From the NCBI RefSeq assembly GCF_009827615.1, contig NZ_WTYU01000002.1:1-64000 (forward strand): 64,000 bases of DNA, written 5' to 3'. The stretch is from Allopontixanthobacter confluentis (GTDB lineage: Bacteria > Pseudomonadota > Alphaproteobacteria > Sphingomonadales > Sphingomonadaceae). Shown piece by piece: positions 16,902 through 24,423 of the stretch; position 1 is the first letter of the stretch; the number at the start of each line of letters is the position of its first letter. The notes beneath the pieces are model-generated. The model saw nothing but the letters and a program-made list of their open reading frames with translations. It was not told the DNA's origin and searched no databases. A program made the translations under genes and the position numbers.

Positions 16902-18330
16902 ATCCGTCTCCATTAAGCTCGGTTGTGGCGCCCTGCTCCAAACCATTTGCTGCAGCCGCGTCGGCCGGCAGTGCGCCCGCGATGGGAGGCAGCTGCACCG
17001 GGCGGTAGCTGTCACCGGTGGTGAGCACGTCGATCGGCTGCGGATCGGCGATGCGGTCCGTCGGCAGGCGCACCTGGCTGGGCCGGAGCGGCGCGACCAG
17101 ACGCGGGGTGATCACTATCAGCAGCTCGGTTTCGCCCTTCTGAAAACTGGACGAGCGAAACAGCGCGCCCAAAATCGGGATGTTGCCCAGCAGCGGAAGC
17201 TGACGCACCGTTGTCTGGTAGTCCGAGCGCAGCAGGCCCGCGATGGCGAAGCTCTCGCCATCACGCAGCTCAACCGTCGTACTCGCGCGGCGGGTTTGAA
17301 GGCCGGGAACGACCAGCCCGTTCACCGTCACCGATGCCGAAGGGTCGATCGAGCTGACTTCGGGCTCGACGATCAGGCTGATAACCTTGTCGCCCAGCAC
17401 GGTGGGTGTGAAGGCAAGGCTGACGCCGAACGGCTTGAATTCGACAGTGATCCCATTGCCGCCGCCGGTGCCCCCGCCGCCGTTACCTTGAAGCACGGGA
17501 ACCGGAAACTCGCCGCCTGCAAGGAACGAGGCGCGTTCGCCCGACAGCGCGACCAGCGTCGGTTCGGCAAGTGTCTTGGAAAGGCCCTTACGCTCAAGGA
17601 TGTTAAGCGTCGCATCAAGGTTGAGCGAGCCGATGCTGAATGCCTTGCTGAAAATGCCGAAGGCATCGCTGATTGCACCCAGGGTCGCCGGTCCTGCGCC
17701 GGTAAGGCTTGCGCCTTCACCCAGCGCGCCGCTGAATGTCCCGCCGTCCGACAGCCCGAAGCCGCTGACTCCAAGCTTCTCGCCCATCTGGCGGTTAATC
17801 TCGGCAAATTTCACCTCGAGCATCACTTGCTGGCTGCCGCCCACGGTGATGAGGTTGATGACATTGTCACCGGCATAGGCCTTGGCCAGCTGGGCGGCGC
17901 GGTTGGCAGCGCCGGGATCGTTGACCATGCCGGTCAGCAGCAGATTGCCTGCCGAAATCCGCGCTTCGATCGGCTGGCCGGGCACAAGGTCGGCCATCTG
18001 CGTGCGCAGCCCCTCGACATCGGGGCCGACTTCCACGTCCATCACCGCGATCACGCGGTTGGCCCGGTCATAAAGGGTGAGGCTGGTGGTGCCGAAAGCC
18101 TTGCCCAGGACATAGACCGAGCGTTCCGAAATCGGCACGACATCGGCGATTTCCGCATTGCCGATCATGGCGCGGAAAATCGCGCGTTCGGCAGACACCA
18201 CCTGGCTCTTGTTCACCGGCACTTCCATGGTGCCTGCGTGGACGCCCTGGTCCTGCGCGATGGCAGGCGTTGCAAGGCAGGTGGAGCCAGCTAGCGTGAG
18301 CGCGGCGAGCAGAATACGGGCGGATTTCAT
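16891..18330 (-). CDS. cpaC: CpaC/RcpA outer-membrane secretin of the Tad pilus
   Basis: 479 residues. A Sec signal peptide (LLAALTLAGSTCLATPAIAQ) is followed by a pilus/T2SS N-domain (~35-110; VSAERAIFRAMIGNAEIADV, SVYVLGKAFGTTSLTLYD), a BON-like segment (NLLLTGMVNDPGAANRA) and the secretin domain (~190-430). Secretin motifs include VMLEVKFAEINRQ, LLGNIPILGALFRSSSF and TELLIVITPRLV. A Gly-rich insert (GGGGTGGG) lies in the secretin core. It forms the outer-membrane channel for the pilus. ATGA overlap with cpaB. Confidence 0.95.
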   Translation of the reverse strand: MKSARILLAALTLAGSTCLATPAIAQDQGVHAGTMEVPVNKSQVVSAERAIFRAMIGNAEIADVVPISERSVYVLGKAFGTTSLTLYDRANRVIAVMDVEVGPDVEGLRTQMADLVPGQPIEARISAGNLLLTGMVNDPGAANRAAQLAKAYAGDNVINLITVGGSQQVMLEVKFAEINRQMGEKLGVSGFGLSDGGTFSGALGEGASLTGAGPATLGAISDAFGIFSKAFSIGSLNLDATLNILERKGLSKTLAEPTLVALSGERASFLAGGEFPVPVLQGNGGGGTGGGNGITVEFKPFGVSLAFTPTVLGDKVISLIVEPEVSSIDPSASVTVNGLVVPGLQTRRASTTVELRDGESFAIAGLLRSDYQTTVRQLPLLGNIPILGALFRSSSFQKGETELLIVITPRLVAPLRPSQVRLPTDRIADPQPIDVLTTGDSYRPVQLPPIAGALPADAAAANGLEQGATTELNGDGYDY

Positions 18331-19307
18331 CGTGAAACTCCCATCGTGCCGACCTGATAGCTGGTAGGCTCTGTGCCCCGCACGACGGTCATCGAAGGGC
18401 CGGTATATGCAGGTGCCACCGCGACCGAAGAAGGTGGGTTGATTGATGCAAAGGCTGGGGCGGGCGGCGCTGCAGCGCGACTTCCGCCGCCGCCACCGCC
18501 GCCGCCACTGTTGCCGCTGCCGCCGCCAGAGTTCTTGCGGCCAATAACCAGGCGCGGCAGGCCGAGCTGGCGGCTGGTGGTGGTGCGCGCGGCGCTTGCC
18601 ACGCCGCCTTCGCCTTCAATGTTGAACTGCGGCTCCATCTTGCGCAGGGTGAGTTGCAGCGTGCCCATGCGGTTGGCAATTGCGAGGCGCGAGGCGTCCT
18701 GCGGGGTTGCGGCCACGGTAACGCTGCGGCTGACCTTGGGCTTGCCGGTCTTTTCATCCGCCAGCTGGTCAACCGCGAGAACCTGGACGCTTTCCATGAC
18801 GAGGTCGGCGCGCTGGTCACTGGCATCGGCGCCGTCGCCTTCGATCTGGCGCAGCAGCAGGATGTCAACCATCATGCCGGGCAGCACGAAGCCGGCCACG
18901 CCATTGATGTTGTTGACCGGAATGGTGATTGCGCGGAAGCCATCGGGCAGCAGCGCGGCGAGCGTGGCGCGGCCATCGGTGCCGCTGACTTTGCTGCGCA
19001 AAATGGGTTCGCCCGGAACAATCGGGCGAAGCGCCACGCGATTGTCCTTCAGGACGTCCTGAATCGTGAGAAAAGCCCCCTCGGGAACCGAGTTGGACGG
19101 GAAATTCTGGAGGCGGATGTTTTCCGCAGTCAGCGGCTGGGCAAATTCAAGCGGCTGTGTCGCGACGACGATGCGGGTAAGTGCCTGCTGTTTAGCAACG
19201 GCTGCCTGTTTTTCCTCGACACCCGAAAAGTAGGCGTTCGCGAGGATGACGGCGATAATGCCGAGAACCAGCGCTACGCCGACCATGATCATGTTTCGCC
19301 CCTGCAC
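18327..19307 (-). CDS. cpaB: CpaB/RcpC pilus assembly protein with SAF domain
   Basis: 326 residues from a GTG at 19307. An N-terminal anchor (MIMVGVALVLGIIAVILANAYF) is followed by a SAF/AFP-III-like domain (VVATQPLEFAQPLTAENIRL, VPEGAFLTIQDVL), a typical CpaB core (RAITIPVNNINGVAGFVLPG, VDILLLRQ) and a Gly-rich low-complexity stretch (~275-295) before the C-terminus. The GTG is chosen because AGGGG lies just upstream and the resulting start MQGRNMIMVG matches the family. The 19529 opening adds ~74 unrelated residues. Follows the pilin gene after a stem-loop. Confidence 0.9.
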   Translation of the reverse strand: MQGRNMIMVGVALVLGIIAVILANAYFSGVEEKQAAVAKQQALTRIVVATQPLEFAQPLTAENIRLQNFPSNSVPEGAFLTIQDVLKDNRVALRPIVPGEPILRSKVSGTDGRATLAALLPDGFRAITIPVNNINGVAGFVLPGMMVDILLLRQIEGDGADASDQRADLVMESVQVLAVDQLADEKTGKPKVSRSVTVAATPQDASRLAIANRMGTLQLTLRKMEPQFNIEGEGGVASAARTTTSRQLGLPRLVIGRKNSGGGSGNSGGGGGGGGSRAAAPPAPAFASINPPSSVAVAPAYTGPSMTVVRGTEPTSYQVGTMGVSR

Positions 19308-19347
19308 AGTGCCCCTCCCCCGGGTATAATGAAATAATTGAGATTGC

Positions 19348-19379
19348 CTGGCCACCCTGCACAAAGACAGGGTGACCAG
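19348..19379 (-). terminator. Stem-loop between the Flp pilin gene and cpaB
   Basis: CTGGCCACCCTG, an 8-base loop, then CAGGGTGACCAG: a 12-bp stem with one wobble-type mismatch. It starts 16 bases after the pilin stop codon. No strong T-run follows on the minus strand (GCAATCTCAATTATTTC). It is therefore more likely a partial terminator or an mRNA stabiliser that raises pilin mRNA over the rest of the operon. Confidence 0.65.
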
Positions 19380-19395
19380 ACAACATCGTACTTGA

Positions 19396-19662
19396 TTATG
19401 CGGTGCCGCCGGTGTCGGTGCCACCGCCACCGCCAGCTGGTGCGCACTCATCAGTAGCAGACCAAGGCGCCGACACGCCGGTGCCAGTGGCAGTATTACA
19501 ATCGTTGACATCATTGGCAGCGTTACCAATGGCAGCGGTCACGTTGTTGCCAAGCGCCAGAGCGGCGGCGCCAATACCAACGCCAACGATGGCGATGATC
19601 AGAGCATATTCTGCGGCCGAGGCACCCGATTCGTCGGTAAGGAAGTTTTTCAAGAAGGTCAT
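19396..19662 (-). CDS. flp: Flp-type major pilin with extended Cys-containing C-terminus
   Basis: 88 residues from ATG 19662 (GGAG 10 bases upstream). A short basic leader ends at the Flp processing motif G-ASAAEY, then the hydrophobic helix ALIIAIVGVGIGAAALALG. The Flp E-Y pair is in place after the cleavage site. Beyond the usual end of Flp pilins (~55-65 residues) it carries a ~35-residue tail with two cysteines (NDC, DEC) and a Gly/Thr-rich end. First gene of the Tad operon. Processed by CpaA and assembled by CpaF/TadB/TadC through CpaC. Confidence 0.92.
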   Translation of the reverse strand: MTFLKNFLTDESGASAAEYALIIAIVGVGIGAAALALGNNVTAAIGNAANDVNDCNTATGTGVSAPWSATDECAPAGGGGGTDTGGTA

Positions 19663-20047
19663 GGTAATATCTCCGGTTAACCACGCTGCGGTGGAATAAC
19701 CGTAGCGTATGATGTTCAAAGGCCATTCGGGAAAGTAAACCCGGCAAGCCAGCCAGAAGATTGATGTTCGAAGCGACCCTGTTGTTATTTCGATTATCAA
19801 ACCGAGACTTAAATCCTCGCTTCGACATCACGCTTCGTAACTGCCCTTAGTTTCCCGATAACAGCGGCAAGGGTCAACATAAAACAGTTACCTATAAATT
19901 AACGCCGATTCTCAATTGGTTAAACGCGACTAAGATTAATATTTAGCCTTAATGAGTATGCGTCCGTTGTATTTGCGACGCGTCTGAGACTCGGTGGACA
20001 TACGCGATTTATGCGCCAAAAACGAATCACTGTGGAGTTCCAGTTTC
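19663..20047. other. Divergent intergenic region with the presumed Tad operon promoter
   Basis: About 385 bp between the pilin start and the next gene on the plus strand. AT-rich around 19875-19955, with several TTAA words. No frame looks coding. It must contain the pilin/Tad operon promoter (minus) and the promoter of the plus-strand membrane protein gene. I cannot pick a convincing -35/-10 pair by eye. Confidence 0.6.
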
Positions 20048-20953
20048 ATGGCCGCAAATAGTATTGGCAGGTTTTGGTCGTCATATCGACAGCGCCTTAT
20101 TGCCCGCAGCGAGGCAATCCCCCGTGCACTCGGGCAACTGACAGTTGCGCTCACAATCGGTTGGGCGGGCATATTTGTGGCATTGGCATCGTTCCGCATC
20201 CTCGCCTCGCCGCGATTTGCCAATGATCCGGGCGACTGGCTGGGTTTGCTGGCCCCCTACGCGGCCATTGCGCTGGCCCCGCTCGCCGGTTTCCTGCTGG
20301 GTCAGGCGTGCTTCCCGCAAGATGCCCGGCTGAGCCCGCCCGGCGTGCGCCTGTCCACCTGGGGCCGTTGGCGCCAGCTGGCCATCAAGGAGGTGCGGGC
20401 CCACCCGCTGTTCGGGCCGGCGGGCTTCATGGCTTCGCTGCTGATCGGTCTGCTGCTCAACGTCGTGCTACGCAGCGTTGAATTCCTGATCGCCATGCCC
20501 GCGCTGAGCGCGCAGGCGCCCAGCTGGGGGCGCGAACTTTTTCTGCTGATGGCGGGCGATGTGGGGGTGATGGCGTTTTTCTACATGGTTGCCTTCGCCT
20601 TTGCGCTGCATTCCGTCACGCTGTTTCCGCGTATGCTGGCGTTTTGCTGGATGCTGGACATACTGATCCAGCTTCTGATTGCGCGCTACATCGGTGCCTT
20701 GCCCGAATTGCCCGCCGATGTGGCCTTGGCACTGGGCGATCTTTTGTGGGGCAACGTTGCCAAGGTGCTGATCAGCGCGTTCGTCTGGCTGCCCTACCTC
20801 TTGCTGTCCGAGCGGGTGAATGTCACCTATCGGCACCGGACCACCCACGACCTGCGCCGGTTCCCGATAGACAGCATCGAGGAAGCGGCCGACACCGACC
20901 CAGCAGCCAGGCATCAAGGTCCGCCAGCGCCGGGTCGAGGCAGTAAGGATTAA
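20048..20953 (+). CDS. Multi-spanning membrane protein resembling DUF2569-type proteins
   Basis: 301 residues from ATG 20048. Hydrophobic segments appear at about 30-50 (TVALTIGWAGIFVALASF), 65-85 (LLAPYAAIALAPLAGFLLG), 130-150 (GFMASLLIGLLLNVVL), 180-205, 210-230 and 250-270. It ends in SERVNVTYRHR and a charged tail. The closing S-x-R-V-x-x-T pattern and topology resemble DUF2569-type proteins, but I am not certain. No enzymatic motif. A start at 19994 is possible. It stands alone, divergent from the pilin operon. Confidence 0.75.
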   Translation: MAANSIGRFWSSYRQRLIARSEAIPRALGQLTVALTIGWAGIFVALASFRILASPRFANDPGDWLGLLAPYAAIALAPLAGFLLGQACFPQDARLSPPGVRLSTWGRWRQLAIKEVRAHPLFGPAGFMASLLIGLLLNVVLRSVEFLIAMPALSAQAPSWGRELFLLMAGDVGVMAFFYMVAFAFALHSVTLFPRMLAFCWMLDILIQLLIARYIGALPELPADVALALGDLLWGNVAKVLISAFVWLPYLLLSERVNVTYRHRTTHDLRRFPIDSIEEAADTDPAARHQGPPAPGRGSKD

Positions 20954-20971
20954 GCGCCGGGATTGCCGATT

Positions 20972-21436
20972 TCAGAACGGTGAAGGATTTCGCCATTGCG
21001 GGATATCAGGCGAGAATGAGCCGCCTGCGAAGTAACCATCCCGGCAAGGTTTTGCGAAAATCGCCAACGACAAACAGGTTGAGCGGGGATGCATCAAAAA
21101 CGAGAACACCACTATCGCCGCCGCAATGATCTCTGCCAGAAGCACCAGACCCAGCGCGGCGAAGGCCCAGTGATAGCCGCGGAAGAATGGACGGCGGCTT
21201 CCCGCTCTTGCAAATTTGAAGTGCCGGGAGATTGCTGAACGCGCTCGTTTTTGCTGTAACGGGCCATGGTCACTGGCCGCGTTGTTCGAGCTGAGCGCGT
21301 CCAACTCTATTGCTCCATCAACCAGTGGCAACCGGGCCAGCCGCTTCTTTAGCTTCCCAGCGGCGGCTGAGCGATCATCGTTCGGTCCGCCAGCGGCGCA
21401 CCGTCTCTTCCAGCAGCGCCGCCCCGGCATTGTCAT
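20972..21436 (-). CDS. Possible small membrane protein downstream of the HerA-like gene (doubtful)
   Basis: 154 codons from ATG 21436, overlapping the last 62 bp of the HerA-like gene. The N-terminal half is unremarkable and basic. The second half holds one good membrane helix (AALGLVLLAEIIAAAIVVFSF). No family recognised. It may be real as a coupled downstream gene, or the helix may be fortuitous. Nothing else occupies 20954-21374. Confidence 0.35.
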   Translation of the reverse strand: MTMPGRRCWKRRCAAGGPNDDRSAAAGKLKKRLARLPLVDGAIELDALSSNNAASDHGPLQQKRARSAISRHFKFARAGSRRPFFRGYHWAFAALGLVLLAEIIAAAIVVFSFLMHPRSTCLSLAIFAKPCRDGYFAGGSFSPDIPQWRNPSPF

Positions 21437-22967
21437 GCGACCAGCTCGCGCTGAAAACCGGATCGTCCGAAGCGGGTCGTTTGCCCGCTTCGAGGTGGTC
21501 GATCATCACCCGCATGGGGATTGGCACGCCTTCGCCGCTGATGATGCATTCGCGGTTGCGCAAGCTGCCGACGGTTCCGGCGATACCGCGCGCACCCTCG
21601 GTCAGCGCGGCGACCAGATCGCGCTGGTCGGACTGATTGTTGAGGCGCAGCGACATGATCGTGCCGCATTGCGACAGCGCGGTTTCCGACAGTTCGGACG
21701 GACGCTGGGTCACCATGCCAAGGCACACGCCATATTTGCGCCCTTCGCGCGCGATGCGCTCCAGCTGTTTCTCGACCGATCGCGTCGCTGGCGACTTGAC
21801 GCGCGGCAAGTAGCGGTGCGCCTCCTCGCAGACCAGCAGGATCGGGGCGCGCGTTTCGCGGGGGGCCCAGATGGCATAATCGAGGATCAGCCGGGCGAGC
21901 GTGGAGACCACGACGTTGACGATCTCGGTCGGCACACCTGCAAGGTCAATGATGGAGATCGGCTTACCGGCATTGGGGATGCGCAGCAGATCCCCCAGCA
22001 GTTGCTGAAGGGATGCGCCGGCATGGTCGGGGTTGAAGATGAAGTTGAACCGCCGGTCGTGGAAGAACTGTTCAATCGTCAACCGCAGGTGGGTATAGCG
22101 GTGCGCATCGGCGAGCTTCTCCAGCCTGCCAGCTTCTTCCTCAAGCGCGTCGGTCAAGTCTTTCAGCTGGTAGGATACCGGCGTATCCGCAGTGATCCGG
22201 CCCGGCATCTCGGCGTGGATGTTGCGCTGGCGGGCGCGCAGCAGGACCTTGGCCATGATGTTCGCATCGACCGTGCGGTCCTCGCCTGATGTGGCGATGA
22301 AGGCATCGCAATGCTCGTCGAGGTTCATCGCCCAATACGGAAGCTTCAGGTTGGATACGTCCCACACCTGTGCCTTGTCACCGAACGCATGGGCATATTC
22401 GCCGTGGGGATCGAAGATGACGACATGGCCGTGGTTGGCCTGCGCGACAATCCGGTCCAGCATCAGCGTGACGGTGGTGGACTTGCCCGCGCCGCTCGAC
22501 CCGACAACCGCGAAGTGGCGGCCCATCAGCATATCGAACAGCACCGGGGCGCGGACGCCCTTGGTCGGGTACACTGTGCCGATCTGGATATGGGGCACGG
22601 CAGGCGGTGCGAAAATGACGGCAAGCTCGCTCTCAACCGCGAACCGCAGCCTATCGCCCGGCTGGGGAAAAGCGGTAACCCCGCGCCGGAAGCCGGTCAG
22701 ACTGCCGTCGGCATCGTGAACGCCTTCCCCGATGTATTCTATCTCGGCAAGCGTTCGGCCATGGTCGGCACCGTCGCTGCCCAATTCGACCAGGACGCCG
22801 AATATTGTGTGCTGTTCGACATCGATCCGAACGAAACCGCCGATGGACGTATTGTCCGTCTCGCCAGCGTGGGCCGTCCGTGCGCTGGTCAAACGTTCAC
22901 GGTCGATGAGGCACATCGCCCTTGACCCGTTGGTTCCAACGACATGTCCGATCGATGCTTCAGCCAT
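21375..22967 (-). CDS. herA: HerA-like DNA-translocating ATPase (DUF87)
   Basis: 530 residues from ATG 22967. An N-terminal HAS-barrel-like domain (ASIGHVVGTNGSRAMCLID) precedes the ATPase core. Walker A is GSSGAGKSTTV (~residue 155), Walker B is PILLVCEEAHRYLP and FDPHGEYAHAFG is a HerA hallmark. The C-terminus includes GMVTQRPSELSETALSQCGT and a probable arginine finger region. HerA proteins are hexameric DNA pumps that work with nucleases in repair or defence. No NurA, SIR2 or DUF4297 gene is adjacent. A start at 23045 would add residues outside the conserved barrel. Confidence 0.88.
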   Translation of the reverse strand: MAEASIGHVVGTNGSRAMCLIDRERLTSARTAHAGETDNTSIGGFVRIDVEQHTIFGVLVELGSDGADHGRTLAEIEYIGEGVHDADGSLTGFRRGVTAFPQPGDRLRFAVESELAVIFAPPAVPHIQIGTVYPTKGVRAPVLFDMLMGRHFAVVGSSGAGKSTTVTLMLDRIVAQANHGHVVIFDPHGEYAHAFGDKAQVWDVSNLKLPYWAMNLDEHCDAFIATSGEDRTVDANIMAKVLLRARQRNIHAEMPGRITADTPVSYQLKDLTDALEEEAGRLEKLADAHRYTHLRLTIEQFFHDRRFNFIFNPDHAGASLQQLLGDLLRIPNAGKPISIIDLAGVPTEIVNVVVSTLARLILDYAIWAPRETRAPILLVCEEAHRYLPRVKSPATRSVEKQLERIAREGRKYGVCLGMVTQRPSELSETALSQCGTIMSLRLNNQSDQRDLVAALTEGARGIAGTVGSLRNRECIISGEGVPIPMRVMIDHLEAGKRPASDDPVFSASWSHDNAGAALLEETVRRWRTER

Positions 22968-23452
22968 CTGTTCCAAGCCCCCCTGTCGCCACGTAAAGCA
23001 ATCGCGAGGATGCACAAGGTATCGGGCGAACGCAAGGCCGGCCATCCTCCGGTCCGATCATGCGACACGCTCGTCGGGATTTTTTCCCTAGGGCGAATTA
23101 TCTTCGGCTCTTTTCAAGTATGTAGAAAAGTCGCGATTTGCGGCACTGTGAAGAATGGCGCGCAAACTGGCGGCTGGTGACGGCGGGCGATGCTAGGGGA
23201 CAGGTTCCCGCGGGTCGGGGTGCTCATGAACATTTCCATGGTCGTTAGCCGAAACTCCAGGCGCTGGGCCACCGCGCTTTTCAGATGCATGGCCTATCTG
23301 CACAAGCCAGCAGGCATCTTTGCATTAGTCATCCTGCTGGGATCAGGGAACCTTGGGTAAAATCTGGGAATTGATGTGTAGATCGGCGCTGGCACGGCAC
23401 TGGTGATATGAAAAGTGTGCCAGCATTTGGCCATATGAGCACTTTCGGCAAC
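22968..23452. other. Intergenic region, no gene seen
   Basis: About 485 bp. Plus-strand frames here are short and not family-like. One inverted repeat is present at 23307-23340 (CCAGCAGG, 18-base loop, CCTGCTGG), of unknown meaning. The promoter for the HerA-like gene should lie at the left end. Confidence 0.5.
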
Positions 23453-24253
23453 TCAGCCCTCGCCGTCCACCACCAGCGCATCCCTGCCTGCATCATAGCG
23501 GATTTTCAGGCCGGTGCTGCGCAGGTCATCCACGCTGACAAAGCCGTTTTCGTCCATGCCGGCAGGCACTTTCAGCGCTTTGCCCTGCGCTTCCATCAAT
23601 GATGCCAGCTGCGCGCCATTCAGATAGATATTGGCCCCGCTGCCAATCTTTACATCAATCCTGCCCGGCGCGCCCTGCCCGATGCGGATGGGTTTGCGCA
23701 CATCCAGCGTGCCCGCCAATGCCCGGGCAGATTGCACGGTGATATTGCCGGCCCCGCCCCCGCCCCCGCCTGTGCCTGCGCCTGTGCCTGAGCCCCCGCC
23801 TGCGCCTATGGCCGTGCCAATGTCATATTCAACCGGCATCACATCACCAAGCCGCTGCGGGTTTGCTTTGCCAGTATTTCCCGGGCCACCTGTGCCGCCC
23901 GCCCTGATGCCGGGCTGCGTGCTGGCCGGTTCATTGTCGCGGCGCAATAATGCGTCTGCTGGTGACAGGATGCCGGTGATGGACGGTTTTGCATCGTCAG
24001 CCATCGCCCCTGCATCCGCCCCGCCTTCCAGCACCACATCAGCCGCAGGCGCGCCGCGTGTCTGGAAGCGGGCGGCATCTGCCAGGCTGATCAGCTGGCC
24101 TGTATGCGGAAGCGCAAACCGCACCGGATATGCGGCATTATTCTGCAGTGGCCAGCCTGCTATTCCTGAAACAGGCCGTGCCACCGCCACCGCCAGAAAT
24201 GCGGCCAGCAGCACGGCAAGAAGGACGTAGGAACGGTCCATCGAAATTCGCAT
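23453..24253 (-). CDS. Membrane-anchored periplasmic protein with Gly-rich linker, unknown function
   Basis: 266 residues from ATG 24253, which has a near-ideal AAGGAGG upstream. One N-terminal membrane helix (YVLLAVLLAAFLAVAVA) is followed by a periplasmic part: a short conserved-looking region (VRFALPHTGQLISLADAARF), a Pro/Gly/Thr-rich linker with a (GTGAGTGGGGGGAG) run, and a C-terminal ~90-residue domain (GSGANIYLNGAQLASLMEAQG, GLKIRYDAGRDALVVDGEG). I recognise no family. It is divergent from the amidohydrolase-like gene with about 170 bp between them and may share regulation. The C-terminal domain looks compact and beta-rich. Confidence 0.75.
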   Translation of the reverse strand: MRISMDRSYVLLAVLLAAFLAVAVARPVSGIAGWPLQNNAAYPVRFALPHTGQLISLADAARFQTRGAPAADVVLEGGADAGAMADDAKPSITGILSPADALLRRDNEPASTQPGIRAGGTGGPGNTGKANPQRLGDVMPVEYDIGTAIGAGGGSGTGAGTGGGGGGAGNITVQSARALAGTLDVRKPIRIGQGAPGRIDVKIGSGANIYLNGAQLASLMEAQGKALKVPAGMDENGFVSVDDLRSTGLKIRYDAGRDALVVDGEG

Positions 24254-24423
24254 ACCCCTCCTTGTTCTGGCTGCTGCCATGCTTTTGATTCGACTGTTGC
24301 AGCCGGAATATACCGCAAAACTATGACCGGTAAATTGCCCCGCCCCGCGTTTTCTGTACAAGCTGGGTGCAGCAGCACAATCGGGCCTGCCGTAAATGGG
24401 CCTGAATTTTTGGGGAAGCATTC

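Noticed and set aside
16837-18294. 485-residue plus-strand frame
   Set aside because: Exact antisense shadow of the secretin gene cpaC, with no family resemblance.
19875-19960. TTAA pairs as CtrA boxes (TTAA-N7-TTAA) upstream of the Tad operon
   Set aside because: The spacings I count are 9, 12 and 17 bases, not 7, so no canonical CtrA site is supported.
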